From: Verrucomicrobiota bacterium
Lineage (GTDB): Bacteria; Verrucomicrobiota; Verrucomicrobiia; Limisphaerales; JACRJZ01
Assembly (NCBI GenBank): GCA_016219875.1
Contig: JACRJZ010000151.1
Location: 1 to 64,000 of the forward strand
Direction of reading: 5' to 3'
DNA: 64,000 bases
Shown here: piece by piece, positions 8,150 through 16,186 of the stretch
How the letters are laid out: each line of letters starts with the position of its first letter
Position numbering within the stretch: position 1 is the stretch's first letter
The notes under the pieces: model-generated
Seen by the model: the letters and a program-made list of their open reading frames with translations, nothing else
Database searches by the model: none
What the model was told of the DNA's origin: nothing
Position numbers and translations under genes: made by a program

Positions 8150-10798
8150 TCACGCTTTCACTTTGATCGCCACCGGCTCCGCGCGCAGGAAGTAGTCGAT
8201 GTGCCGCGCGGCGCGCGTGCCTTCGGAGACAGCTTGCACCACCGTCGTGCCGCCGTTGACGAGGTCGCCGGCCGCGAAGACCCCGGGCCGGGAGGTTTCC
8301 AGCGTGTCACGGCGTGTCCACACCAAGCCCTCTTCCGTGAACCGGATCCCGGGCACCGCCGCCAGGAACTCGTCATCGACCTTCTGCCCGATGGCTTCGA
8401 TGACCAGATCGGCCGGCAGCACATGCTCCGTGTCAGGAATCGGCTGCGGCGTGCGGCGGCCCTTCGCGTCGGACGCGCCCAAGCGCGTGCGCATGACTTT
8501 CAAGCCGGTCAGACGTCCCTGCGCATCGGCCACGTAGTCGAGCGGGGCCGTGAGCGTCATGAAATTGACGCCGGCTTCGATGCCGTGATCGCGTTCTTCA
8601 GGCCACGCCGGCATCTCTGCAAACGAGCGGCGATACACAATCGACACATCGTCCGCGCCGGCCCGCTTCGCACTCATCGCCGCGTCGATGGCGGTGTTGC
8701 CGCCGCCGATCACCAACACCGTGCCGGTGACGGATTCTCCGGCCTTCGCCCGGCCTAAGAATTCGAGGGCGCTGACGACGCCGGAAACAGGGCGGGCGCT
8801 TCCGGTTAGTTGAACAGACTTCCCCAAGCCCGCCGCGAGCAGCACAGCGTCGAAGCCCTCTCCGAACAGCGTGTTGACCGTGCAGCGGGAGTCGAGCACG
8901 GCGCCGCGGCGCGTGATGCGTTCGCCGCACGACGCCAGCACCGCCTCCGCTTCCTTTTGCAGAACGAGGTTCGGCAAGCGTTCGGCTGGGATGGCCTGCT
9001 GGGCGGTGCCGCCCGAAGCTCCCGCGCGGTCAAACAGCGTGACCGCATGGCCGAGCGCCGCCAGCCGGGTCGCCGCCGCAAGGCCGGCCGGCCCGGCGCC
9101 AATGACGGCGACTCGTTTGCCGGACGCCGGCTCAAACTCGCGCGGGGCCGCGGCCCAGCCCTCATCCACGGCCTTGCGGCTGACCCAGCGCTGCAAATGC
9201 CGGATCGGGACGGTGAACGAGTAGTGCTGCTTGATGCAGCCGGCTTCGCATTGCACTTCTGCCGGGCACACGTAGCCGCACACGGCCGCGAGCACGTTGG
9301 ACTCGCGCAGCGTGTCGTAAGCTTCGCGGAACTTCCCCTCGGCGATGAAGCCGACGAATTTCGGAATGTTCACCTGGGCCGGACATTGGCCCACGCACGT
9401 CGGGTCGTTGCATTGCCGGCAGGTCTTGGCCATTTCGAGGATGGTGTCCAGCGCCTCGGCGCGGCCTTGCTTGTAGATTGGCTCGTAAACTTCTGCGTCG
9501 CGCGGCACGCAGCCGCTGCGCCCGCCGTCACGCATGATTTGCGTGCAAGCCGAGCAAGCCACGCAGACTTTTTCGGGGTCGAGCTTCCCGTGCTCGCGCA
9601 ACGCGCGCGGAGCGTCGGGATAGGCGAAGGCCATGCGGCCCATGCCGACGAGCGACACCCAGCCGCGGCGCACGTTCTCCGCCGCGAGGTTCGGGAAGAA
9701 CTGGCGCAGCCACGAATAACCGCCACCGATCACCGCCATGTCCGGCACTGCGGTCTGCATCTGGCGTACGATGCCCATGAAGCGGGCCACGCCGATGAGC
9801 GGGTTCTCCTCCGGCACCGGCGCGCCGGCCACCGGCAGGTCGTACGGGCGGTTGACGTGCGGGTTGTAGTAGGGGTTGCCGATGGTGACGTTGACCAGGG
9901 CCGAGCCTTGCGCGCGGAGAAAGCGGACCAGTTCAATCGGCTCCGCGAGGTCGGGCTTCGACGGATTCTCGCGGTCCACGCCGAAGCCGTAGGGATGGGC
10001 CATGGCGTCGAAGACATTCATCCGCGCGGTGACGATCAGTCCCGGCACGTCCCGCCGGATGCGGGTGACGACGTTGCGGAAAAAGCGCGAGCGGGACTCG
10101 AAGGACGCTCCGCCGTAACGGCTGTTTTGCCGCGTGAACGAGGCGTGCAACTCGGAGACGAGGTAGCGGTGGCAGGCTTTCACATCCACGCCGTCGAACC
10201 CGGCTTTCTGCGCGCAGCGTGCGGCTTCCACGTAGAAATCTTCCAGCCGCTCCAGTTCGTCGTCGCTGATCAGCGGATACTCCGCCGGGAGTTTGTGTGT
10301 GGGATCGAGGTACGGCGAGTGGTGCGCGATGATCGGCGAGGGCGACCGGCCCGGCTTGCTGTAGCGGCCCGAATGGGTGAGTTGCACGATGACCAGCGGA
10401 CGATGCGCCGCCCCGCACGTCTCGCGCGCGGCCTGGAGCGTCTGCTCCGCCATGGAGGCGAAGGCCGGGACCGTGCCCTCGTGGAGCCAGAGCTGGCGCG
10501 GATTGGCGCGGCCCTCGTGGACCACCGCCGTCGCTTCCACCCAGAGCAAGCCCGCGCCGCCGGCGGCGAAGCGCCGATAACGACGGAAGGTCAGTTCGTC
10601 CGGCGCGCCGTCGGGCTTCCCATCGCAGCCTTCCATCGGCAGGACGACAAAGCGGTTGGGCAAGGTGAAGTTGCCAATCTTGACCGGCTCGTGCAGCGGG
10701 CTGAGGTCCTCGGTGACGCCCAGGTCCAGGTTCAGTTCGGTGATGCGCCGACGGAGGTCGTCCAGCGTGTGGAAGTGAAATGTTTCGTGTTGTGTCAT
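8150..10798 (-). CDS. Old Yellow Enzyme / GltD-type flavoprotein fusion
   Basis: This 882-aa protein joins two redox modules. Residues about 30-400 are an NADH:flavin oxidoreductase TIM barrel (FTLPNRFVVLPMEG, DGVDVKACHRYL, NSRYGG). A cysteine cluster follows near residue 411 (CVACSAC and a later Cys). Then comes a GltD-like region with two 4Fe-4S motifs (CRQCNDPTCVGQCP; CGYVCPAEVQCEAGC). Two dinucleotide folds close the protein: GAGPAGLAAA near residue 560 and GGGNTAIDAA near residue 690. It should pass electrons from NAD(P)H via FAD and Fe-S to FMN and reduce an unsaturated substrate. The order resembles 2,4-dienoyl-CoA reductase with an inserted GltD-type domain. The ATG at 10798 is preferred to a GTG at 10810. 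Confidence 0.85.
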   Translation of the reverse strand: MTQHETFHFHTLDDLRRRITELNLDLGVTEDLSPLHEPVKIGNFTLPNRFVVLPMEGCDGKPDGAPDELTFRRYRRFAAGGAGLLWVEATAVVHEGRANPRQLWLHEGTVPAFASMAEQTLQAARETCGAAHRPLVIVQLTHSGRYSKPGRSPSPIIAHHSPYLDPTHKLPAEYPLISDDELERLEDFYVEAARCAQKAGFDGVDVKACHRYLVSELHASFTRQNSRYGGASFESRSRFFRNVVTRIRRDVPGLIVTARMNVFDAMAHPYGFGVDRENPSKPDLAEPIELVRFLRAQGSALVNVTIGNPYYNPHVNRPYDLPVAGAPVPEENPLIGVARFMGIVRQMQTAVPDMAVIGGGYSWLRQFFPNLAAENVRRGWVSLVGMGRMAFAYPDAPRALREHGKLDPEKVCVACSACTQIMRDGGRSGCVPRDAEVYEPIYKQGRAEALDTILEMAKTCRQCNDPTCVGQCPAQVNIPKFVGFIAEGKFREAYDTLRESNVLAAVCGYVCPAEVQCEAGCIKQHYSFTVPIRHLQRWVSRKAVDEGWAAAPREFEPASGKRVAVIGAGPAGLAAATRLAALGHAVTLFDRAGASGGTAQQAIPAERLPNLVLQKEAEAVLASCGERITRRGAVLDSRCTVNTLFGEGFDAVLLAAGLGKSVQLTGSARPVSGVVSALEFLGRAKAGESVTGTVLVIGGGNTAIDAAMSAKRAGADDVSIVYRRSFAEMPAWPEERDHGIEAGVNFMTLTAPLDYVADAQGRLTGLKVMRTRLGASDAKGRRTPQPIPDTEHVLPADLVIEAIGQKVDDEFLAAVPGIRFTEEGLVWTRRDTLETSRPGVFAAGDLVNGGTTVVQAVSEGTRAARHIDYFLRAEPVAIKVKA

Positions 10799-10872
10799 GG
10801 CTTCGATCACATGCGGGGTGGAAAGTAGGGCGGCTCCGAAGGAGAAAGCGAGAAAAAGTGTGGGGAGACGAC

Positions 10873-10974
10873 GTGAAACGTAAATCGTAAACGTAAAACG
10901 TGATTGGGATCCCAGCGTCCCAGCTTTGCCCCTGCCTTCAACTTGGCATTTACGTTTTACGTTTTACGTCTCAC
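10873..10974. repeat. Palindrome built from GTAAAAC-type units
   Basis: The left arm, 10873-10902, and right arm, 10949-10974, are an imperfect inverted repeat in which each arm is itself short repeats of ACGTAAA(A). The right arm runs into the stop codon of the TPR gene at 10971. It could act as a transcription stop for that gene. The repetitive arms set it apart from an ordinary terminator. Confidence 0.7.
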
Positions 10975-11474
10975 GCCTCACATCCTCCCATCTCTCCCCA
11001 CAACGCCTCCAAGTCCCGGTCCTTCCGCGCCATCTCCGTGATGTGCTTCGCGTCCCCGGCGCGCCGGGCCGTCGCGAGCCACTCGCGCGCTTCGTCGAGG
11101 TGGCCCAACTGGCAGGCGTAGCAAGCGAGGTTGTAAGGGACCGTGCTTACCTTCGGAAAGTCGGTGGCGGCGGGCAACAGTTTGTCCCAGGCCTCGCGAG
11201 TCCGCCCGAGTTCGTGCAGGGCGTAGGAACGGTGAATCCAGCCGCTGCACCGGGCCGGGGCCACGCGCACCAGCTTGTCCGCGACGTCGGCGGCCTCGGC
11301 CCAGCGCTTTTCCAGCGCCAGGAGTTCCCAGCGCAATTCCAGCACGTCCGGATGCGATTGGTTCTCCGCAGAGACGCGCTCCAACTCGCGCGAGGCTTCG
11401 CCGGCATTCCCCAATTCGAGCCACCCTTGCGCGGCATTGAAGTGATGAAGATCAGGCGGAAACAGTCCCGTCAT
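10971..11474 (-). CDS. Small TPR protein, hypothetical
   Basis: This 167-aa protein starts at the ATG at 11474 (MTGLFPPDLHHFNAAQGWLELG). It has about four helical hairpins with the tetratricopeptide pattern, including AAQGWLELGNAGEASREL, ALEKRWAEAADVADKLV, SYALHELGRTREAWDKL and ACQLGHLDEAREWLATA. There is no signal peptide, so it is probably cytoplasmic. TPR proteins of this size usually mediate protein contacts; no partner is indicated. The frame could start at a TTG at 11486, which is less likely. Confidence 0.75.
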   Translation of the reverse strand: MTGLFPPDLHHFNAAQGWLELGNAGEASRELERVSAENQSHPDVLELRWELLALEKRWAEAADVADKLVRVAPARCSGWIHRSYALHELGRTREAWDKLLPAATDFPKVSTVPYNLACYACQLGHLDEAREWLATARRAGDAKHITEMARKDRDLEALWGEMGGCEA

Positions 11475-11490
11475 GGCAGCGGTCAAATTG

Positions 11491-11580
11491 GACTGTAGCA
11501 GCCGACGTGAGGAGGCTCCGTCTGAAAAAATCCGCCATTGAACTGAGCCTCGTTACCTCGGCTGCTACGGGATTTTGAAA
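11491..11580. repeat. Family 2 palindromic element
   Basis: The left arm starts at ACTGTAGCAGCCGACGTGAG (11491) and the right arm, GAGCCTCGTTACCTCGGCTG onward, ends with TTTTGAAA at 11580. The arms are an imperfect inverted repeat. It lies between the TPR gene and the SDR gene. Read on the minus strand it encodes the peptide signature EPPHVGCY also found in the lpxB insertion. Confidence 0.75.
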
Positions 11581-11653
11581 TCGCCTCCCGGCTCCCGGAC
11601 GCCAGGCTGAATCGGCATTTGTCGTCGTGCATTGGCCGCTTTATGATCCGCGC

Positions 11654-12421
11654 ATGTTCTCGTTGCAAGGCAAGATCACCTTCGTGACCGGGGCGGCGTC
11701 CGGCATCGGCGCGGCCATCGCCGAGACGTTTGCCCAGGCCGGCGCGTTCGTGTGCGTGGCAGACCGCAACCCGGTGGGCGGACTGGACACCGTCAGTCGC
11801 ATCAAGGCTGGCGGCGGCCAGGCGGAGTTTCTCCCGGTGGACGTGGCCAGCGAAGCACAATGCGCGCAAGCCGCCGAGTCCGTGTTGTCGCGGCACGGGC
11901 GCGTGGACGTGCTGGTGAACAACGCCGGCATCGGCACGGTGGGCACGCTGCTCCAGACCAGCGGCGCGGACCTGGACCGGCTTTATGCCGTGAACGTGCG
12001 CGGCACCTTCAACGTCACGAAGGTGCTTCTGCCGTCGATGATCGAGCGGCGGCAGGGCGTCGTGATCAACATGGCCTCCATCGCGGGCGTGGTGGGCGTG
12101 CGCGATCGGCTGGCCTACACCACGACGAAGTCTGCCGTGGTCGGTCTGACCAAGGCGCTGGCCCTGGACCACGCCCAGAACGGCATCCGCGTGAACTGCA
12201 TCTGTCCGGCGCGCGTGGAGACGCCGTGGATCAAGGAGCGGCTCAAGGAATATCCCGATCCGCAGAAAGCGTATGAGGAAATGTGCGCGACGCAGGCGTT
12301 GGGCCGAATGGGCCGGCCGGAGGAAATCGCCGCCGCGGCCCTCTACTTGGCGAGCGACGAAGCGGCGTTTGTGACCGGCGCGGAGTTTATCATCGACGGC
12401 GGCTGGAGCGCGGGGAAGTGA
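11654..12421 (+). CDS. SDR-family oxidoreductase
   Basis: A 255-aa classical short-chain dehydrogenase. TGAASGIGAA near residues 11-20 is the cofactor motif, with NNAG following. The catalytic residues are in NMASIAG and YTTTK. VADRN after the second strand, with an acidic residue, suggests NAD(H) preference. The C-terminus GAEFIIDGGWSAGK is standard. The ATG at 11654 (MFSLQGKITFVTG) matches the family N-terminus better than a GTG at 11627. The substrate is unknown. It is convergent with lpxB across a strong palindrome. Confidence 0.9.
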   Translation: MFSLQGKITFVTGAASGIGAAIAETFAQAGAFVCVADRNPVGGLDTVSRIKAGGGQAEFLPVDVASEAQCAQAAESVLSRHGRVDVLVNNAGIGTVGTLLQTSGADLDRLYAVNVRGTFNVTKVLLPSMIERRQGVVINMASIAGVVGVRDRLAYTTTKSAVVGLTKALALDHAQNGIRVNCICPARVETPWIKERLKEYPDPQKAYEEMCATQALGRMGRPEEIAAAALYLASDEAAFVTGAEFIIDGGWSAGK

Positions 12422-12430
12422 GGAAGGGGC

Positions 12431-12516
12431 GGTTGAAGGGTTGAAGCGTTGAAGAGGCTCCGGCATTGAGCCAAAGCCATCGCCTGAATCCTCTTCAACC
12501 CTTCAACCCTTCAACC
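12431..12516. repeat. Palindrome of TTGAAGGG units between convergent genes
   Basis: The arms 12431-12457 and 12490-12516 are 27-bp inverted repeats with one mismatch. Each arm is about three copies of GGTTGAAG. It lies midway between the convergent SDR gene and lpxB and would form the same hairpin in both transcripts, so a bidirectional terminator role is likely. The short-unit tandem make-up matches the elements at 10873, 38803, 56498 and 58022. Confidence 0.8.
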
Positions 12517-12536
12517 TCGCTGGTCAAAGCCCCGCG

Positions 12537-13865
12537 CTAGCCCAGCAACCGGACGATCGCCTGGGCGGCACGGCGGGTCGCGCCGGGGCCACCGAGAGAA
12601 GAGATCACTCGCTTCAGCGTGTCCTGGACTTGCCTCCGCTTCGCGTTGTCGCGCAAGAAATCCAAGGCGGCGCGCGCCAGATTGTCCGGCGTGGCGTCGC
12701 CCTGGATGAATTCCGGGAAGACGGCTTCGCCCGCCAGCAAGTTCGGCATGGCGATGTGCTTCACCCGCACGATGCGGCGGGCAATCTGAAACTCAGGCCA
12801 GGACAGTTTGTAGAGCACCACCGTCGGCACGCCGAAGAGCGCGCACTCCATCGTCACGGTGCCGGACGAGGCGATGGCCAGGTCGGCTTGCGCCAGCGCG
12901 TCCGCCAGCCCGCCTGTCTGCACCTGGATTTGCGGCACGGCCTCCGTGAAAACTCGAGCCGCTGCAGCCAGCTTTTCGTTGGGCACGATCAGGCGCAGCG
13001 TCACTGGCTGGCGGGCGAGGAGGTGGCGCGCCACCGCCACGATGACAGGCAGATGCCGCTTGAGTTCCTTTCGGCGGCTGCCCGGCAGCAACACGACGGA
13101 CGGCGCAGCGCCCCGGCCGTTTCTCTTCACTTCCCTTCCACATTCCTCCGCGCCGACATCAGAACTGTAGCAGCCGACGTGAGGAGGCTCTGACTTCAAT
13201 CTGCAATCTGCAATCTGCCATCCGCAATCAGAGTGAGCCTCGTTTCCTCCGCTGCTCCGGGGCTTTGAAAACCGCTCCAGCATGGGATGCCCCACAAACT
13301 CCACGCGCAGTTCCGGCGCGCGGGCCGCATACCACGCCTTCTCGAACGGGAAGATCGAGAGCACCAGGTCGAAGTCGCGGGCCATCTGGCGCGCGCGGCC
13401 CGGACGCGACGCCCAGACTTGCGGCGAGACGAATTGCACGATCTTTGGGTCCCAGTTTCGGAACGTGCCCTCGCTCGCGCGGACGTGGTCTTTGACCGCG
13501 CGCGCCAAGCGGCGGTTGAACCCGGAGTAATCCACGCAGAGGATCACGTCGGGCTGGCGCGCGAGGGCCAGCCGGACCAAGTGGCGCATCAGCGCGCGGA
13601 AATCGAAGTAACGCTTGAGCACGTCCGTCACGCCGAAGACCGAATAGGCGCTCATGTCCTCGACCAGTTCCACGCCCTCCGCGGCCAGGCTCGGCCCGCC
13701 CATGCCGAAGAACTCCGGCGCGAGGCTGGCGTGCCGCGGCTGCAGGTCTTCCGTGGGCTGCGACAAGAACCGGGCGAGTTCGTCCTTGAGCGCGCGGACC
13801 AATTCCGCCGCCAGCGTGTCGCCGCTCGGCTCGCCCGCGACGACCATGAAGCGGAGGCGTTTCAT
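12537..13865 (-). CDS. lpxB: Lipid-A-disaccharide synthase LpxB with in-frame repeat insertion
   Basis: LpxB joins UDP-2,3-diacylglucosamine and lipid X to form the lipid A disaccharide at the inner membrane (GT19). VVAGEPSGD at the N-terminus, FFGMGGPSL, VDYSGFN, VQFVSPQVWA, FVGHPM and VLLPGSRRKEL are family motifs, and the C-terminal donor domain has SSGTVTMECAL. At 442 aa it is longer than the usual 380-390. The excess is a stretch of about 34 residues between FVGHPMLERF and VVLLPGSR, encoded exactly by the family 2 palindrome at 13163-13270. No lpxA, lpxD or fabZ is adjacent. Whether the enlarged enzyme is active cannot be told from sequence. Confidence 0.9.
   Translation of the reverse strand: MKRLRFMVVAGEPSGDTLAAELVRALKDELARFLSQPTEDLQPRHASLAPEFFGMGGPSLAAEGVELVEDMSAYSVFGVTDVLKRYFDFRALMRHLVRLALARQPDVILCVDYSGFNRRLARAVKDHVRASEGTFRNWDPKIVQFVSPQVWASRPGRARQMARDFDLVLSIFPFEKAWYAARAPELRVEFVGHPMLERFSKPRSSGGNEAHSDCGWQIADCRLKSEPPHVGCYSSDVGAEECGREVKRNGRGAAPSVVLLPGSRRKELKRHLPVIVAVARHLLARQPVTLRLIVPNEKLAAAARVFTEAVPQIQVQTGGLADALAQADLAIASSGTVTMECALFGVPTVVLYKLSWPEFQIARRIVRVKHIAMPNLLAGEAVFPEFIQGDATPDNLARAALDFLRDNAKRRQVQDTLKRVISSLGGPGATRRAAQAIVRLLG
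13163..13270. repeat. Family 2 palindromic element inside lpxB
   Basis: The element shares CTGTAGCAGCCGACGTGAGG at its left arm and a right arm ending CTTTGAAA with the intergenic copies. CAATCTGCAATCTGCCATCC-type short repeats form the loop. It lies wholly within lpxB, keeps the frame and has no stop on the coding strand. The encoded peptide includes GGNEA and SEPPHVGCY. Confidence 0.85.
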
Positions 13866-13914
13866 CGGCGGCGTACTGCGCCAATCAGGGCCAGCCCCGT
13901 CAACGGGCCGGGCT

Positions 13915-14895
13915 TCACTTGGCCAGCTTCTTGAGGAAGGCCACTTCCTTCTTCAGCACCTCGAGGTGTTGCTCTTTGGGGAACCGGCCGAGGCATTCGT
14001 TCTCCAGGCACAGATCGCCCTCGTAGCCAGCCTTGCGGAGAATCTGGACGACGCGCGCGTAATCGAGGTCGCCTTCGTAGAGCGGCGCGGCGTACTTCGC
14101 GTACTCCCAGCCGAAGGCGCGGCGAATGTTCCGCTTCTCCTCGGGGTAGGCGATGCTCTTGCAGTGCGTGTGGAACACGCGCGAGGCGAACTTCTCGACG
14201 ATCCCGCAAATCTCGTCCAGCGGGTGCCCGAACCAGTAAAGGTTCGCCACGTCGAGCGTGAGACCCAGCTTGGGGGAATTGACGCCGTTGAAAATGCGGT
14301 CCAGCACGATCGGGTAGTTCGTGAGCCGCCCGTGGTTTTCAATCCCCAGCCGCACCGCCGTCCCGGCGAGGGCGTCGCAGAGTTGTTTACAGGCTTTGAT
14401 GGCGAACTGCGGGTACTCCCCGATCCCCACGTTGTGCGGCACCAAGTCGATGCGGATGGCCGTGACCTTGAGTTGCTCCGCGGCCTTGGCCAACTTGCGC
14501 GTCCACTCAACTTCCTGCTCCAGGCGCTCGTCGAGGCGATTGGCCATGCAGAAGGCCGTGATCTTCCCGTTGTACTTCGCGAAGTCATCGCGCAAGCGTT
14601 TGAGGTCGTCCTCGGTCGCGAGGCTGTATTTCCGATCGGGATGCTGCAGTGCCGGGCAGACGAGGTTTTCATCCACCTGCACTTCCAGGCCATCGACACC
14701 CAGGGCCTGCATGGCGGACCAGCAATTGGAGTCGCCGGTCGCCTTGAGGTGCGCGTCGCGGACGGTCACGGGCCAGCGCGGCCCGAACAAGGCGGCCCTG
14801 GCTGGTGGAGCCGCGGCCAGCGCGCCGACGCCAAGGGCGAGGGTGGCGGAAGTGCGGAGAAAGTCGCGTCGTGAAAAGTTCTGCGGGTGGTTCAT
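13915..14895 (-). CDS. Tat-exported sugar phosphate isomerase/epimerase-like protein
   Basis: This 326-aa protein has a twin-arginine signal (SRRDFLRTSATLALGVGALA) and an AP-endonuclease-2/xylose-isomerase-like TIM barrel. Typical parts are LDVANLYWFGHP and VFHTHCKSI, with metal-ligand Glu/His residues, and ENHGRL. The family isomerises or epimerises sugars or cyclitols, using divalent metal. Export to the periplasm is common in Verrucomicrobiota and Planctomycetota. It is paired with a related gene just downstream in sequence but upstream in transcription (14939-15853), 43 bp away. Confidence 0.85.
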   Translation of the reverse strand: MNHPQNFSRRDFLRTSATLALGVGALAAAPPARAALFGPRWPVTVRDAHLKATGDSNCWSAMQALGVDGLEVQVDENLVCPALQHPDRKYSLATEDDLKRLRDDFAKYNGKITAFCMANRLDERLEQEVEWTRKLAKAAEQLKVTAIRIDLVPHNVGIGEYPQFAIKACKQLCDALAGTAVRLGIENHGRLTNYPIVLDRIFNGVNSPKLGLTLDVANLYWFGHPLDEICGIVEKFASRVFHTHCKSIAYPEEKRNIRRAFGWEYAKYAAPLYEGDLDYARVVQILRKAGYEGDLCLENECLGRFPKEQHLEVLKKEVAFLKKLAK

Positions 14896-14938
14896 GTCAG
14901 ATGCTCGTGTTCAAGTTCACTGTTCGTTGCCGGCCCAG

Positions 14939-15853
14939 TTATGCCTTCTGGCCGGTCAGTTCTTCCAGAAACTTTCGCGCCTTTTTCGCTTCGGCGGTGA
15001 TCTTGGCCACGTCCCCGCGCTCCAGGCATTCGACGATCAGCGGGCCGTGGGTGCACCCGCCCTGCTTCAGGTTTGCCAGGACCTTCTGGAAATTCACCTG
15101 GCCCGTCCCCGGTGTGACCATGACTTCTTTGGGATGCCGGTAGTCCTTCACGCTCACGCCGGCCACGAGGCCGTCCACCGCGGCGGAGTCCTCCGCGGGA
15201 TCGAGCTTGCCGTCGGAGTAATAGAAGATGTTGCCGGGGTCGTACCAAAGCCGGAAGTTCGCGTGGCCCACGCGCTCAATGGCCTTCCGACACTGCGGGC
15301 CGGTGGCGTTGACGCCGCCGTGGGGTTTCATGCTGAGGCCGATGTGTTTCGCCGCGGCGTAGGCGCAACATTCGGCGACCACTTTGAAGTAGGCTTCGGC
15401 GAGTTTCTCGTCGGCGGTGCCGCCGAGCATGAGATTGCCCGCGCCGCAAGCGGCGCAATTGTCGATCAGCCGCTTCAAGCCGTCGATGCCGGCCTGGAGC
15501 GACTTCGCCACCGGGAAATCGCCGCCGTAGAGCGACACCGCTTTCAGTCCGCGCTTCGTCACTTCCTGGCCGATGGCGGCGGCCTCCTCTGCCGATGTCT
15601 CGTGCGAGATGATGAGCCAGGATTTGCCTTTGGCCGTCATCAGGCCGGCGAACTTGAAGCCCGCCTCGGCGATGCCGTCCAGCGCCACGCGATAGTCATG
15701 CTGGTCCCACGGCCGGGTGTAACAACCGATTTGCCACGACGCGGCCGCGACGGCGGAGAGCGCCAGCCACGCCGTGCCCGCCCCGGCACAGGCGATGGCG
15801 GTGGCTTTGAGGAAACTTCGTCGGTCCCATTTTGGGCTGGAGTGCGTGTTCAT
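14939..15853 (-). CDS. Tat-exported xylose isomerase-like TIM barrel protein
   Basis: Started at the ATG at 15853, this gives 304 aa beginning MNTHSSPKWDRRSFLKATAI, a twin-arginine signal with a hydrophobic core and cleavage near AVAAA. The rest is a sugar isomerase/epimerase barrel: WQIGCYTRPWD, GLSMKPHGG, LWYDPGNIFYYS and SVKDYRHPKE. Metal-site His and Asp residues are present. It probably forms a transcription unit with the paralogue at 13915-14895. The substrate is unknown. Confidence 0.82.
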   Translation of the reverse strand: MNTHSSPKWDRRSFLKATAIACAGAGTAWLALSAVAAASWQIGCYTRPWDQHDYRVALDGIAEAGFKFAGLMTAKGKSWLIISHETSAEEAAAIGQEVTKRGLKAVSLYGGDFPVAKSLQAGIDGLKRLIDNCAACGAGNLMLGGTADEKLAEAYFKVVAECCAYAAAKHIGLSMKPHGGVNATGPQCRKAIERVGHANFRLWYDPGNIFYYSDGKLDPAEDSAAVDGLVAGVSVKDYRHPKEVMVTPGTGQVNFQKVLANLKQGGCTHGPLIVECLERGDVAKITAEAKKARKFLEELTGQKA

Positions 15854-15934
15854 ACGTTGATGCACCTCGTTCGACTGACGCCGCGGCGACGGCATTCAGA
15901 GTGGGGCAGTCCGTCCCGGCTGCCACGGCCCACT

Positions 15935-16084
15935 GCCGTTGAATTAAGCAGCGGCGGCAGGCTCTTCATCGTAATCATAATCTTACTCTTACTCGCTGAA
16001 GTGCTGGGGAGATTAAGATTACGATCAAGATTAAGAGCAGGAACCTGTCGGCTTGGCTGTGCCGCTGGCCTTAATTCAACGGCG
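15935..16084. repeat. Large imperfect palindrome with CTTAATTCAACGGC ends
   Basis: The outer arms are GCCGTTGAATTAAG (15935-15948) and CTTAATTCAACGGC (16071-16084), a perfect 14-bp inverted repeat. The centre holds a second palindromic region of ATCGTAATC/TCTTACTCTTA-type short repeats from about 15968 to 16046. It occupies most of the gap between the isomerase gene and the ABC ATPase gene, and no gene is seen in the gap. Confidence 0.75.
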
Positions 16085-16126
16085 GTGCTGCCACGACCCG
16101 GCAACTGGCTCAGCTTTGGACCTTGG

Positions 16127-16158
16127 ACTTTGAACTTTGAACTTTGAACTTTGAACTT
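16127..16158. repeat. Heptamer tandem repeat ACTTTGA
   Basis: Four exact copies of ACTTTGA run from 16127 to 16154 and are followed by a partial copy. The tract ends about 30 bp before the ABC ATPase start. There is no inverted partner nearby. Confidence 0.8.
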
Positions 16159-16186
16159 CTGCCTTCCGCCGCAAGACTTCGCCCGC

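Noticed and set aside
8810..10828. A 672-aa plus-strand frame opposite the OYE fusion gene
   Set aside because: No recognisable motif, while the minus strand has clear conserved domains throughout.
16127..16158. Possible CRISPR-like or iteron array
   Set aside because: The heptamer tandem has no spacers and only four exact units.
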